Positions 1-9,589 are shown, counted from the first letter of the stretch. The stretch: 32,448 nt of DNA from Caldithrix sp. (GCA_020722815.1 DYKB01000071.1:1-32448); one strand, 5' to 3'. Numbers and translations: made by a program. Notes: a model not told the origin generated them from the sequence alone.

Positions 1-1582
1 TACCAGCAGCCCGGGCAAATACCAGTGGATAGCGATTTTCCTTCGCAAATACGGGCACAAATTCAGCATATCCAGCCAGTGCCGGTTCTTTCTTCTTCAA
101 CTGAATTAATTTTTTTATCCGATTTAATAGAGACTTTGCATCTTTTTCCTGATCTGCAACAGTGGGTGCATCGGCTGCCACGTCAACAGCGAGATAAAGT
201 TTCTCAGCGTCAGCCGTTGAAAAGCCCAAATTTTTGCCAGGAGACCATTGCATCGGCGTTCGGGCGCCGGCACGCGGCTTATATGCCCCCTCGACATGTG
301 GTAAATCATATAATTGGCGCATATTGATTTCATTACCATAATAAATGAAAGGAATTCCGGGCATGGCGAACGAAAATGCAAAAATCATCTCCAATTCATC
401 GTCAGTCCGATTGATATTTAACCGCGAGAGATCATGATTTCCCAAAGGCAGCAGGATATAGCCTTTGCCTTTTACTTTGTGGTACTGATCCAGATAACTG
501 TTCAGGAAATTGATGATATTCCCCTTCCCCTGCCGATCAAAAAAGCTGTTGCCTTCAGAATAGCCATTGAGAATTCGCCAACTCTCTTTTTGCAATAGAT
601 CATTATAGCCAGCAAACCAGTGATAAAAATCCGCATGAAAACCACCGCCATCCAGTGCTGATTCGGGATATGACCATTCAGCGACCATAAAAGTGCCAGG
701 GTATTCCGTATCGATAATCGAACGAATCTCGTTCCAGAACTGTTTGGTGCCTTCATCGCGGGTGGTAAAAAATTGATCATTGCCGGTAATATTGGCGTTC
801 TTCACCAGGGCACCGGCCATATCCGCACGAAAACCATCGGCGCCCATATCCATCCAGAAACGCAGCATCTTTTTCAGTTCATCCCGCAGCGCCAGCACAT
901 CCGGATGATCGAAGGGGAGCATCCAATCTTCCTCCGGCTTGGCGAAACCAAAATTCAGCGCCGGTTGACTCCAATAAAAATTACGCATGAATTGGCCATT
1001 CCGCCGGCTATAGCCTTTTATAAAGGCATCCTGATACGGCGCAGGAGGATTTAGCCAGGTGTTATTGGTCCAGATATACCAGTTGGAATATTTATTCTTC
1101 TCCTGTCGGGCCGATTCCTGAAACCAAGGATGGTCAATACTGGTATAGCTGATGACATAATCAAAGATGGTTTTCATGCCCCGCTGGTGAACTTCTTCAA
1201 ACAGCCGACGGGCATCTTCATTGGTTCCATACCGGGGGGCAACTTTATAATAGTCAGAAACGTCATATCCCCCATCATTGAATGGCGATTCAAAAAAAGG
1301 ATTAATCCAGATGCCATCGACACCGAGACTTTTCACATAATCCAGTTTCTGAATGATTCCGGGCAGGTCACCAATGCCATCCCCATTGCTGTCATAAAAG
1401 GTTTGTGGATATATTTGATAAAAAACCGCCTGATGTAACCATTCAGGACAATTCGGAACGGTGTATTTACCGGTGATGACGATTTCAGGTTCCGAAGCCG
1501 CCGATAGTTGCGCGATCAAAGGATCACAGATACGATTGAGCAGAAAAAAAAAGAAAATGAAAATAAAAAATTTATACGCCAT
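1..1582 (-). CDS. Secreted GH13 alpha-amylase/alpha-glucosidase family enzyme, 3' end cut by window edge
   Basis: About 527 residues are visible, and the C-terminus lies beyond position 1. The ATG at 1582-1580 follows GGAGGAGAA, a strong ribosome binding site. It is followed by a hydrophobic stretch ending LIAQ, a probable signal peptide, so the enzyme should act in the periplasm or outside. The TIM barrel starts at VFYQIYPQTFYDSNGDG. Catalytic residues by motif: nucleophile Asp254 (GFRADMAG), acid/base Glu302 (VAEWSYPE), transition-state Asp384 (LGNHDLSR). The family cleaves or transfers alpha-1,4/1,6 glucosidic bonds, and the overall look is that of oligo-glucosidase/trehalose-synthase-like GH13 members. 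Conserved region I, normally DxVxNH, reads DYVISY (141-146), so the usual Asn-His pair is Ser145-Tyr146. Exact substrate cannot be told from sequence. The fold and secretion are secure; the subfamily is not. Confidence 0.93.
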   Translation of the reverse strand, partial: MAYKFFIFIFFFFLLNRICDPLIAQLSAASEPEIVITGKYTVPNCPEWLHQAVFYQIYPQTFYDSNGDGIGDLPGIIQKLDYVKSLGVDGIWINPFFESPFNDGGYDVSDYYKVAPRYGTNEDARRLFEEVHQRGMKTIFDYVISYTSIDHPWFQESARQEKNKYSNWYIWTNNTWLNPPAPYQDAFIKGYSRRNGQFMRNFYWSQPALNFGFAKPEEDWMLPFDHPDVLALRDELKKMLRFWMDMGADGFRADMAGALVKNANITGNDQFFTTRDEGTKQFWNEIRSIIDTEYPGTFMVAEWSYPESALDGGGFHADFYHWFAGYNDLLQKESWRILNGYSEGNSFFDRQGKGNIINFLNSYLDQYHKVKGKGYILLPLGNHDLSRLNINRTDDELEMIFAFSFAMPGIPFIYYGNEINMRQLYDLPHVEGAYKPRAGARTPMQWSPGKNLGFSTADAEKLYLAVDVAADAPTVADQEKDAKSLLNRIKKLIQLKKKEPALAGYAEFVPVFAKENRYPLVFARAAG

Positions 1583-1910
1583 TTCTCCTCCTTCAGGTAT
1601 TATTCACTTTCCTCCAAATTCGGTTTTAGAAGAAAAAATTGTTAAGATTTTAACCTGAAATTTTAAAATGAAATGTTTTTTCTTCTGTGACGTCGTTTTT
1701 CGGCGAAAAATTGACCCCCTCTGTATCTCATAGCCGTCAGGTTAAGGTGATAACTAATTGAAAATTAAAAATTAAGTTAAATTCAAAACTGCCCTCACCC
1801 CAACCCTCTCCCAGGGGGAGAGGGAATAGCTACACCCTCTCCCCCTGGGAGAGGGTTGGGGTGAGGGCAAGAAAAACCGAAAACCACTATGGCTCTGGTA
1901 TATTATCAAA
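1583..1910. other. Gene-free spacer with one large perfect palindrome
   Basis: No coding sequence is apparent. The spacer lies between the stop of the DUF2339 gene and the start of the GH13 gene, both on the minus strand. It should therefore contain the GH13 promoter, which I could not place with confidence. It holds the 78-bp palindrome described separately and an outward-facing pair TTAACCTGA (1649-1657) / TCAGGTTAA (1734-1742). Confidence 0.6.
1791..1868. repeat. 78-bp CCCTCACCC palindrome (perfect copy)
   Basis: Two 34-bp arms (1791-1824 and 1835-1868) are exact reverse complements around the 10-nt loop AATAGCTACA. Each arm also folds on itself, because the CCCTCTCCC and GGGAGAGGG blocks are complementary. 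The same unit recurs at 25883-25960, 26377-26451 and 32405-32448, and in interrupted form inside the elements at 9935-10375 and 22046-22460. No terminal inverted repeats of the TACCGTACAC type flank this copy. It lies downstream of the DUF2339 stop on the minus strand and could also help terminate that transcript. Confidence 0.95.
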
Positions 1911-4193
1911 CTACTCATTAAAAATGAGATATTTGAATCGGTGATAGAGATATGAAACGGTTAATAAAACCACTCCCAGTCCGATAAATGAAAAAATTCG
2001 ATGGAAAGAAGTCAAAAAAGATAAATCAAGGATAAAAACTTTAAAAATCGTGATGCCAAATAGCGCCATGGCGATTAACCGAAGTTTACCCAAACGCTTC
2101 CAGATGCCAATGCTGAGTAAAAAAACAGAGTAAATTAACCAGCCCGCAGAGAGAAAAAGCTGTTGCCGGTTCGAAGTCAAATCGACCATCATCCAGTCGG
2201 TTGGAGATTCCTGCGTTAGTAAAAATTTTTTTAATTCAAAATAATCAAAAACTTCCCGTGTTACCCAGAGGAACCAGATTAAAATGATCAGAAAAAGAAA
2301 AATCGGTTTCGTCCATTTCAGCCAGTTCGACCAGTCGACTTCATGTCGCTGGACGAAGTGCATACAGGTGAGCCCAATCGCCAGCACCAGAAAAGAAAGT
2401 GAACGAAAATTAAAAATCGGATGAAAGGAATCAATCGGATAAAAAATTGTCAGGCCAAAACCAATGGCGATTACGCCGGTAAAAAACGCGACAATGTCAG
2501 CGATTAAAAGTAGCATATTATTTTTGAAGCGGATGCCGCAATAATGATAAGGTAATGCCAGGAATATCCAGATGATCATCAGGACAAAAAACTTTATACA
2601 GAGCCAGAATTTTTCATCCGTCCCCAGGGCAATCTGAAGTCTAAAATAATCAAGCGTTTCAACGGTAACCAATAAAAACAGAAGGCCGGACCAAACCACA
2701 ACAATCAATCGTTCCAGTTGAAGGTGGAATTTGTGCGTCAGTCGTTTTGTCAAAAATTGTGTGACGATTAATGAACCGATGAGAACGCCGAAGGTCAAAA
2801 TCCGCGAGTTTCTGAGTAATTTAAACGCATAAATTGGGTCGGTTTCAAAGGTCGGATCCATGAGGAATAATCCAAAGATAGCCAGTCCGAATAATAAAAG
2901 GGCACTCCACCAGACTTTTGACAATCGGTAATACCACCCGCACCAGAATAAAATCGCGGCTTCAATTGACCAGCCAATAATTAACTGAAAATCATCAAAT
3001 TCAATTGCTGTGGCGATAATGAGCAGCATCATCGCGGTCAAACTATAGCGATTCAGGACAGATTGATTTTCTGATTGAAAATTTCGAATCAACATCAAAC
3101 TCATCAAATAAATCGCCGATAGTGCCAGTGCCATTTCCGCCTGCCAATCCGGAAATCTGACATCAAAAATTTCCACCAATGCTATATAAAAGCACACTGA
3201 ATTCAGGATGGCCATCAAATGTCGGATTCGGCTATAAATTTCAACTTTTTTCAGAATATATCGGAAGTCCAGGACAAAGAAGTAAAGCCAAAAAATAGTC
3301 CCAAAAATCAGCGCGATGATCCAGTCATCAGAAGTAAATTTTGCACCTAACCATAAAAAATAAATCAGATAAGTTCCAAAGAGGGCGAACGGCTGGAGCC
3401 AGATCCAGTTAGATTTGATAAATAAGATAGCGACCAGACCCAGAACAAGGATGGCCAGATAGGTAAAAAGGCCTAAAGGATTATCCGGATCCGAACTCAG
3501 CATAAATGGCGTCAAAAAGCCGCCAATCAATCCAAGGAGCGAAATTGCAGGTGAGTCATATTTCAATGCCAATAAAAATGCAATGATTGTTACCAGGGAC
3601 ATGAAAACCATGGCCAGGGGCTGCGAAATAAGGGCATAAAAATTAAAAGCAGCATAAATGGAAAGATACAAAATGGCGATCCCCGTTCCGAGCAATCCCT
3701 GGGCAAAAACCGGCATGGCTTTTCGATAATAATCGATTCCTCCTAAAACCAGTAAAAATCCAACCACCGCGCCGGCAATAACGCGTATCTCTTCTGTAAT
3801 CCATTGATTTTCAAAAGCATATTGCAGGAAGAAACCGAAGCCAATAATTAACGCCAGCGCGCCGATAAGATTTGAAATTTTGCCGCCCAGCAGCGCTTCC
3901 CATTGCTCGCGGGTTGTGGGCCAATTTTTTAGTATCGGATGCTTCGCCTGCGTGGGCATCTGTTCACGTATTGGTGGAATTGGCGCTTGAGCTCTTTCAG
4001 GCGGGGTAATGGCTCCGGTCACAAGCAGTTTATTGGTCGTCGGAATGGTCTTCGAAACCGTGGGACTTGCCAAACGCTGTTGTAAATGCCAGATCTGTTG
4101 TTCCAGGCTTTTTAAGCGATATTTTATCTGGTTCAATCGAATAAAAAAAATTACGCCCAGAGAGATGATGATAAGGAAAATCAATGCGTACAT
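1911..4193 (-). CDS. DUF2339 family multi-pass membrane protein
   Basis: A 760-residue protein. Residues 1-16 form a hydrophobic anchor, followed by a coiled-coil-like stretch (LKSLEQQIWHLQQRL) and a Pro-rich linker to about residue 95. Next comes WEALLGGKISNLIGALALI, the hallmark start of the DUF2339 membrane domain, then many transmembrane helices to the C-terminus. The segment LYLSIYAAFNFYALI and the later LGLIGGFLTPFMLSS are typical of the family. No enzymatic motif is visible and the family has no established function; it is common in Gram-negative bacteria. The start ATG at 4193 is preceded only by a weak GGGG box. The gene is monocistronic by appearance, with a spacer of about 120 bp to the upstream gene. 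The family call is firm, the function unknown. Confidence 0.9.
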   Translation of the reverse strand: MYALIFLIIISLGVIFFIRLNQIKYRLKSLEQQIWHLQQRLASPTVSKTIPTTNKLLVTGAITPPERAQAPIPPIREQMPTQAKHPILKNWPTTREQWEALLGGKISNLIGALALIIGFGFFLQYAFENQWITEEIRVIAGAVVGFLLVLGGIDYYRKAMPVFAQGLLGTGIAILYLSIYAAFNFYALISQPLAMVFMSLVTIIAFLLALKYDSPAISLLGLIGGFLTPFMLSSDPDNPLGLFTYLAILVLGLVAILFIKSNWIWLQPFALFGTYLIYFLWLGAKFTSDDWIIALIFGTIFWLYFFVLDFRYILKKVEIYSRIRHLMAILNSVCFYIALVEIFDVRFPDWQAEMALALSAIYLMSLMLIRNFQSENQSVLNRYSLTAMMLLIIATAIEFDDFQLIIGWSIEAAILFWCGWYYRLSKVWWSALLLFGLAIFGLFLMDPTFETDPIYAFKLLRNSRILTFGVLIGSLIVTQFLTKRLTHKFHLQLERLIVVVWSGLLFLLVTVETLDYFRLQIALGTDEKFWLCIKFFVLMIIWIFLALPYHYCGIRFKNNMLLLIADIVAFFTGVIAIGFGLTIFYPIDSFHPIFNFRSLSFLVLAIGLTCMHFVQRHEVDWSNWLKWTKPIFLFLIILIWFLWVTREVFDYFELKKFLLTQESPTDWMMVDLTSNRQQLFLSAGWLIYSVFLLSIGIWKRLGKLRLIAMALFGITIFKVFILDLSFLTSFHRIFSFIGLGVVLLTVSYLYHRFKYLIFNE

Positions 4194-4313
4194 ATTATTA
4201 TCCCCGCATATTGATTAAAAGTATTAACGCTGCACCATCACGCATTACGCCTCATGTTTTAAAACGGCTTCTCACCTGACACCCGAACACGACTCAAAGC
4301 TGGGAAACTGCGA

Positions 4314-5708
4314 CTAAAAATCTAAATCAAAACCATCACCGAATTGCGGTATAAAGACTTTCCAGCCAAATTTGGTTCTGATTTTTTCAGCCAGGGCCGT
4401 GGATGCAGCCGGCTCACCATGGACAATAAAGGTCATTTTCGGTGGTTTATTGAAGGCCATTAACCAGGCAAGAATTTCATTATAATCAGCATGGCCAGAA
4501 AAGCTTGATATCTGTTCAATTTTCGCCTGGACTGGCACATAATTTCCATGGATTTTAACTTCGGGTTTCCCTTCCAGAATGGTTTTTCCCCGGGTTCCCT
4601 CTGCCTGATAGCCAATAAATAGAATCGTATTTTGCGGATGGGGCAAACGTTGCTCGAGATGGTGGAGAATACGTCCCCCGGTGGCCATTCCACTGGCAGA
4701 AATGATAATACCCGGACCATAAACGCTATTTATTTGAATTGATTGCTCACGCGTTTCACAAAAGTGTATCTTGCCCGTGTGATATATCTCAGTACCCGTT
4801 AACGATAGAATTCGAGTGGTAAGATTTTGATCGGTCAGATGTTTTTTAAATACTTTGGTTGCATGTATCGCCATTGGAGAATCAACATAAATCGGCAAAA
4901 TCGGAATCCGGCCTTCTTCTTCAAGTTCCCGAATAATATAGATTAATGATTGGGTTCGTCCAACTGAAAATGAAGGGATAACCAATACGCCCCCCCGACG
5001 AACGCTATCGACAATGACTTTTTCCAACTCTTGATAGCCATCATCCGGCTCATGGAGTCGATCCCCATAGGTCGATTCAATGATCAAATAATCGACATTA
5101 AATGCCTGATCCGGATCCCGCAAAATCGGTCGTGCTGGTCGACCCAAATCGCCACTGAATAATATTTTCCTGGAGGCCATTCCATTGATACGTTTAATGT
5201 CAATCCAGGCCGAACCCAGGATATGTCCCGCATCACGAAACTTCACCCGAACATCATCCTGAACAAAAATATCATCCCCATAATGATATGGTGAAAATTG
5301 CGTTAGCGTCTTTTCGGCGTCTTCGATTGTAAAAAGTGGCAGCGCTGGATGGTGCTTGGAAAATCCTTTTTTATTCGCCCAATACGCATCTTCTTCCTGC
5401 AGATGGGCGGTATCGCGTAACAGAATATCGCACAGATCACGGGTGGCATAGGTCGAATGCACTTTTCCGGCAAAGCCATCCAGACATAAACGCGGAAGAT
5501 AGCCTGTATGATCAATGTGCGCGTGCGTTAATAAAACCCGATTAATCGTCGATGGTTTCACCGGAAGTGGGTCCCAATTTCGCAACCGATTTTCTTTCGG
5601 CCCCTGAAACAGGCCACAATCAATCAGCAGCTTGTTATTATCGATGTCCAGCAGGTACTTGGAACCAGTCACAGTGCCCGTAGCACCATAAAATGTCAAA
5701 CGAGTCAT
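4314..5708 (-). CDS. MBL-fold / beta-CASP RNA metallo-hydrolase (CPSF73/YSH1-like exonuclease family)
   Basis: A 464-residue protein from the ATG at 5708. The upstream GTG at 5720 is in frame, but its GTGAGGAAAAAA supplies the ribosome binding site for the ATG, so the shorter start is preferred. Metal-binding motifs are complete: HAHIDH (62-67), GHILGSAW with His162, FSGDLGR with Asp187, and ESTYGDR (211-217), which marks the beta-CASP cap. The C-terminal beta-CASP motifs SGHAD (His406) and IVHGE (His430) are also present. No KH domain is attached. Proteins of this family cleave or trim RNA in the cytoplasm using two zinc ions. No operon partner is evident; neighbours on both sides are separated by more than 100 bp. 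The family is certain; the RNA target is unknown. Confidence 0.93.
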   Translation of the reverse strand: MTRLTFYGATGTVTGSKYLLDIDNNKLLIDCGLFQGPKENRLRNWDPLPVKPSTINRVLLTHAHIDHTGYLPRLCLDGFAGKVHSTYATRDLCDILLRDTAHLQEEDAYWANKKGFSKHHPALPLFTIEDAEKTLTQFSPYHYGDDIFVQDDVRVKFRDAGHILGSAWIDIKRINGMASRKILFSGDLGRPARPILRDPDQAFNVDYLIIESTYGDRLHEPDDGYQELEKVIVDSVRRGGVLVIPSFSVGRTQSLIYIIRELEEEGRIPILPIYVDSPMAIHATKVFKKHLTDQNLTTRILSLTGTEIYHTGKIHFCETREQSIQINSVYGPGIIISASGMATGGRILHHLEQRLPHPQNTILFIGYQAEGTRGKTILEGKPEVKIHGNYVPVQAKIEQISSFSGHADYNEILAWLMAFNKPPKMTFIVHGEPAASTALAEKIRTKFGWKVFIPQFGDGFDLDF

Positions 5709-5932
5709 TTTTTTCCTCACGATAAAAAATTGTTTATTGTCGTGTGGTCATTTTTCTATCACAAGTAACTATCAGATTCGGGGAATAAAAAGCCTGATGC
5801 GTAATACATGATACGTAATATGAACCGGTTATGATAACAACCGACAAGTATTTTTCTTATACATCACCAATTACGCACCATGCATTCCGTTTCGCGCCTC
5901 ACCCTGACCGAACACACAACTCATTTCCAGAA

Positions 5933-7336
5933 TTATTTTTTCTGTAATGCCATACCCAATGCCGAGGTGGTGACATAATATTTGGCTATCATATTGGGAA
6001 TTTCCCAGGCTGGCAATTTACCATCCACCAGATATTGCAGATATTTCTGGGTCACTTCACCAAAATGGGCTTCATGTCCGACATAATACTGGTCTGGGAT
6101 AATAATATGGAAACGATCTGCTTCTTTCTGGTAGGTTACACCCGGATATTTCTCCTGTAATAGATTAATTTTATTTTTAAGCATCGCTTCCAGGTCCGAG
6201 TCGGTAACGGCACCGGTTGCTTGTATATAAAGTTCAGGGCGATTTTTCTGTTCAGCCCCTTGCAGGATGAAAACATTCGCCTTACTTCCGCGCATCCGGG
6301 AGTAATGCGAATCGCCAATACCTTCTGGAGCCTCATAATTCCAGATGATTGAAACTTTGGCATGAATTCCATTTATCTGATATAAAATTTCGCCATTACA
6401 GTAGTAATTCAATTTTCCTTCGGCATCAATTTTATCCGCCAAATAATCTGGAAATTCGGTTAATTGGGTAATTTTTCCAAATTGATCGAGAGTTAGTTGA
6501 GTTGGCCAGTGACGGGCATCTAATAATTGCAGGTCTTTTTGATAATCGATAACTTTATCGGGAAAGCAAATCCATTGCACTAAATCAACCAGATGCGTGG
6601 CCACATCCACAATTCCTTCGCCCTGCTGCGCCACATCAAAAAACCAGGCGGGACGCTTAAGGGCATTACCAGACACAAATTTAAAAAGATGATGGACACT
6701 CTGTTTCACAACAGCGGGTTCTTCCGGGGTGCCAGTAACTAATTGACCAAATACCGAAGCATCATTCACCAACTCGCGCTGGAGGATGGTCGGAATTTCA
6801 TAGCGCTCGGTCATGATATCATACAGTAAAACACCCTGTTTTTCAGCCGATTCGAAAGCTTGTTTGAGAACATCAAAATCAGCCACGGTAATGCACATGG
6901 GTTTATCCGCCAGGACATTCAAACCAGCATCCACTGACTTTTTAATATATTCGGCCTTTTTCAGATTATTTCCCGACAAAACCACCAGATTACCTGATTT
7001 ATCGGACAACATTTTTTCCAGAAAATCGCTCCCTTGATAGACCTTTTGAACCCATTGAGTCGGATCGACGGGTCGTGAATTGTATCCATTTATTCGATTT
7101 TGGTGATCAGCGGCATCTGGACCATTGGGTGCATATACATAAACGGTGGGATTTACTTGCGGATACATGACTTTCTGTACCAGAGCCGCATGAAAATGAC
7201 CTGGATCCAGGGTCATAATCTGAACTTCACCCGCCTGGCCAGTAAATACTTTACGCGGGGTTGTTTTTTGAGCACAATAAATAATTAAAAGCGATAAAAA
7301 AAGCATGAATAGAATGAGTTTTACGTACTTTTCCAT
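5933..7336 (-). CDS. Lipid-anchored Gfo/Idh/MocA-type oxidoreductase with 'putative oxidoreductase C-terminal' domain
   Basis: A 467-residue protein. The N-terminus is a hydrophobic signal ending LIIYC with Cys21, consistent with a lipoprotein, although Tyr at -1 is not canonical. The Rossmann-like half begins QIMTLDPGHFHAALVQKV, without an obvious GxGxxG, which as I recall is usual for this subgroup. It continues to VLADKPMCI, where the catalytic-type Lys of the EKP motif is kept in a DKP variant. The C-terminal half contains GIVDVATHLVDLVQW and ends in PAWEIPNMIAKYYVTTSALGMALQ. Related proteins are found mainly in Bacteroidota and relatives and are presumed to act on sugars or sugar acids with NAD(P), but no substrate is known. 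The polysaccharide lyase gene lies directly upstream on the same strand, 267 bp away, suggesting a link to glycan breakdown. GAGGT precedes the start. Confidence 0.87.
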   Translation of the reverse strand: MEKYVKLILFMLFLSLLIIYCAQKTTPRKVFTGQAGEVQIMTLDPGHFHAALVQKVMYPQVNPTVYVYAPNGPDAADHQNRINGYNSRPVDPTQWVQKVYQGSDFLEKMLSDKSGNLVVLSGNNLKKAEYIKKSVDAGLNVLADKPMCITVADFDVLKQAFESAEKQGVLLYDIMTERYEIPTILQRELVNDASVFGQLVTGTPEEPAVVKQSVHHLFKFVSGNALKRPAWFFDVAQQGEGIVDVATHLVDLVQWICFPDKVIDYQKDLQLLDARHWPTQLTLDQFGKITQLTEFPDYLADKIDAEGKLNYYCNGEILYQINGIHAKVSIIWNYEAPEGIGDSHYSRMRGSKANVFILQGAEQKNRPELYIQATGAVTDSDLEAMLKNKINLLQEKYPGVTYQKEADRFHIIIPDQYYVGHEAHFGEVTQKYLQYLVDGKLPAWEIPNMIAKYYVTTSALGMALQKK

Positions 7337-7448
7337 GATTGTACCTCGATTTTAATTGTTTAAATATTTTATAGTTAAAAAAAATTTTTAGTATCCGCTC
7401 AAAATGTGTTGGTAGATTAAAAATTAGTTTTTCAAATAAGTTGATTTT

Positions 7449-7525
7449 TAAGCATAGCGCATGGAGCAGAGGGCATAGCAATATTGGTTTTCGCTAGGCG
7501 CCATGCTCTATGCGCTTTGCATCTT
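7449..7525. repeat. Imperfect inverted repeat of GCATAGCGCATGGAGC type
   Basis: The left part (about 7450-7479, AGCATAGCGCATGGAGC followed by GGGCATAGC) is nearly complementary to the right part (about 7493-7525, containing GCCATGCTCTATGCGC). The two can form a long imperfect hairpin. It sits between the oxidoreductase and lyase genes. No gene is seen in this spacer. Confidence 0.5.
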
Positions 7526-7572
7526 AAATTACCCTCCTTTTTTGGGCGGATACAATTTTTAGGCCGATAAAA

Positions 7573-7593
7573 GGACAAATTGACAATTTGCCC
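7573..7593 (-). terminator. Probable intrinsic terminator of the polysaccharide lyase gene
   Basis: Read on the minus strand, GGGCAAATTG and CAATTTGTCC pair around one base (in practice about 8 bp with a 5-nt loop) and are followed at once by TTTTAT. It begins 11 bp after the lyase stop codon. One mismatch lies in the outer stem. Confidence 0.55.
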
Positions 7594-7603
7594 TACGGAA
7601 GCA

Positions 7604-9589
7604 TTATTTACTTTTTTCGATTCGAATTAAATATTCATCAGCCAGAACCTGTTTTTTTGAAGTCAATAAAATGCGAAAAATTTCTTTTCCCCAACTGCCC
7701 TGCATTCGGTTATCAGTCAATTCAATATTTTCACAACTGGCTTCAAAACGGCCAGGATCATAAATGATACTGACATTCGCTGTTTCAACGGGTAAATTAA
7801 TATTACCGGGTTTTACAATTGTCGGTTTAACGGGTGTCATTAAACTCAAAGTGAATGGTTCGACAAATTTTTCCAATTGATATTTTTCCTGAAGCAGCAC
7901 ATTTTGACGGCGATTCAGCGTCATTTTCCGTTGCCAGGATTTAACAAAAGCTTCAGATGGATAGGTTTTAGCCAGTTCGAGTGAAATATTGGCCGCCCGA
8001 TTGCTTTTCTGATATTTCACATTCTCAGCAAAGAATTCACGCCCCTCTTTTTGCATGACGCCATTGATCGTCGGCAAATTATGATAGGCGGATTGATTAT
8101 TCCAGAGCGCATACCGCTGACTGCTAAACGTTTTGGCGGTGTAGGTCGCGGCTCCGGCGTCAATTAAAACAGGTAAGCCATCGAAATAAACAATAAAATT
8201 ACCCACATCATTGTGATTGTGGCTTTCGTCATTATGTCCACCTTTGGCGGCCAGGAAAAAATTCTCTTTTGAGCTGGCGATAGAACGGGCGATCATCACC
8301 TGAATTTCCGGAAACCAGACATCGCGCAGAAATGGTTCAGCCGCCGGGATTGCCCGCAATTCTGTCACATTAAAAAGTGCCGGCAATTGCCGATTCAAAC
8401 AACCAAAACTTCCTTTAATAAAACCTGTTCCGAGACTTTGCCGCTGGGCGAAGTGCGCCGCCAATGCCTGCATTTGAACATCACCAATCGCTTTTCCAAA
8501 TCGATAAACAATCGGTGCTTCAAGCTCCATCCTGGCCGGGGCATCAGCAAAATTGGTAAAATAATTATTTCCAATATAGGTATGATAAATATATCGGCCC
8601 ATTTCCTGAATCAGCGATTCGTTATAAAAATTAATTGCGCCATTGGATGCACTATATAAAAGCTCAAGGCAATCAAACAATGAGGCACCCGCCCGATTCC
8701 AATAGCTGGGACCTTCATCACAACCACCATCCGCCGGATACGGCTCGATAAAATTATCCACGCTATTCATCACTTTGTGGATGAGCTGTAACCGTCGTGT
8801 TTCCTCCTTTTCGATAATCAGCGCCGCGGCTAACACATTCGAATTAATCCAGGGATTCCAGTTATTCACCGGACGGGCATATCCTTTTCGCTGGCGATAT
8901 TCAAATCCCATCCATCCCCAATCTTCACGGGTTAAATAGGGCGTTAAAATTCTTCGGTTTATCTCAAATTCAATTCGCTCCGTAATCAAAGGTGAAATTT
9001 TTTCCAATTCACTCCCAATCAAATAATGCGTCCACGCCAGTAACGCTCCCGTTTCTGCAGCAAAAAGGTCAATCGCCGGGTCTGTTACATCCGGTAAGCC
9101 AGTTCCTTTTCGTTGAAGTCCCAGGTGGGCCGGTACACCCCAGAAAGATTCTTCACAAATCGCCCAGACGCCATTTAAAATCTGATCCATAAAACGACCT
9201 TTGCGTGCAAACAGCTCGGCCAGCACCAAATTGGCCAGTCGACTACGACGTTCGAAGCTCAGGGCTTCAAAACGTGAACGATTTCCGTTCCGGACATAAT
9301 CGAGAAAAACCGAAGCCGGTAATGGTTTCCATTCAGTTTCCAGAATTCGTTCCCCTTCCGCAATGTGAGCCTGCCGTACTTTTTCCGGAATACGCACCAG
9401 TCCTTCGGGATTCGCGTAAGTGGGAAAAGGCTTCCAGTCGGCTCTGGGAATAATAATTTGTTGCAGTTTTTCAAAAGGGTAAGTCACCGCAAGGAGTTTT
9501 CGGGGAGATGGGGTCTCCTGAGCAAAATTATTTTGTATATTCACAATGGTGAAAAGGATGAAAACGATTGACAGCGTTTTTGTTCGCAT
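7604..9589 (-). CDS. Secreted heparinase II/III family polysaccharide lyase
   Basis: A 661-residue protein with a clear signal peptide (residues 1-23, ending NFAQ). The middle is an alpha-helical toroid rich in Trp and Tyr (for example DEGPSYWNRAGASLFDCLELLY). The C-terminal beta-sheet domain carries GGHNDESHNHNDVGNF around residues 450-465, the diagnostic heparinase II/III motif with its metal-binding and catalytic histidines. It is followed by LPVLIDAGAATYTAKTF. Enzymes of this family cleave uronic-acid-containing polysaccharides (heparin/heparan, alginate and others) by beta-elimination in the periplasm or at the surface. The substrate cannot be read from sequence. The start is supported by AGGAG eight bases before the ATG. 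The oxidoreductase gene follows downstream on the same strand. Confidence 0.9.
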   Translation of the reverse strand: MRTKTLSIVFILFTIVNIQNNFAQETPSPRKLLAVTYPFEKLQQIIIPRADWKPFPTYANPEGLVRIPEKVRQAHIAEGERILETEWKPLPASVFLDYVRNGNRSRFEALSFERRSRLANLVLAELFARKGRFMDQILNGVWAICEESFWGVPAHLGLQRKGTGLPDVTDPAIDLFAAETGALLAWTHYLIGSELEKISPLITERIEFEINRRILTPYLTREDWGWMGFEYRQRKGYARPVNNWNPWINSNVLAAALIIEKEETRRLQLIHKVMNSVDNFIEPYPADGGCDEGPSYWNRAGASLFDCLELLYSASNGAINFYNESLIQEMGRYIYHTYIGNNYFTNFADAPARMELEAPIVYRFGKAIGDVQMQALAAHFAQRQSLGTGFIKGSFGCLNRQLPALFNVTELRAIPAAEPFLRDVWFPEIQVMIARSIASSKENFFLAAKGGHNDESHNHNDVGNFIVYFDGLPVLIDAGAATYTAKTFSSQRYALWNNQSAYHNLPTINGVMQKEGREFFAENVKYQKSNRAANISLELAKTYPSEAFVKSWQRKMTLNRRQNVLLQEKYQLEKFVEPFTLSLMTPVKPTIVKPGNINLPVETANVSIIYDPGRFEASCENIELTDNRMQGSWGKEIFRILLTSKKQVLADEYLIRIEKSK

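Noticed and set aside
1649..1742. TTAACCTGA / TCAGGTTAA dyad as an operator, with a similar pair near 26247-26311
   Set aside because: Spacing differs (94 versus 65 bp), and the second left arm falls in the ppk1-like remnant with a mismatch, so a shared operator is not supported.
5709..5720. GTG start four codons upstream for the beta-CASP gene
   Set aside because: The GTGAGGA segment is better explained as the ribosome binding site of the ATG at 5708.
4235..5922. Similar CACCATCACGCATTACGC-like stretches after two genes (about 4235-4295 and 5862-5922)
   Set aside because: The resemblance is partial and not structured; it may be a decayed repeat but cannot be supported by eye.
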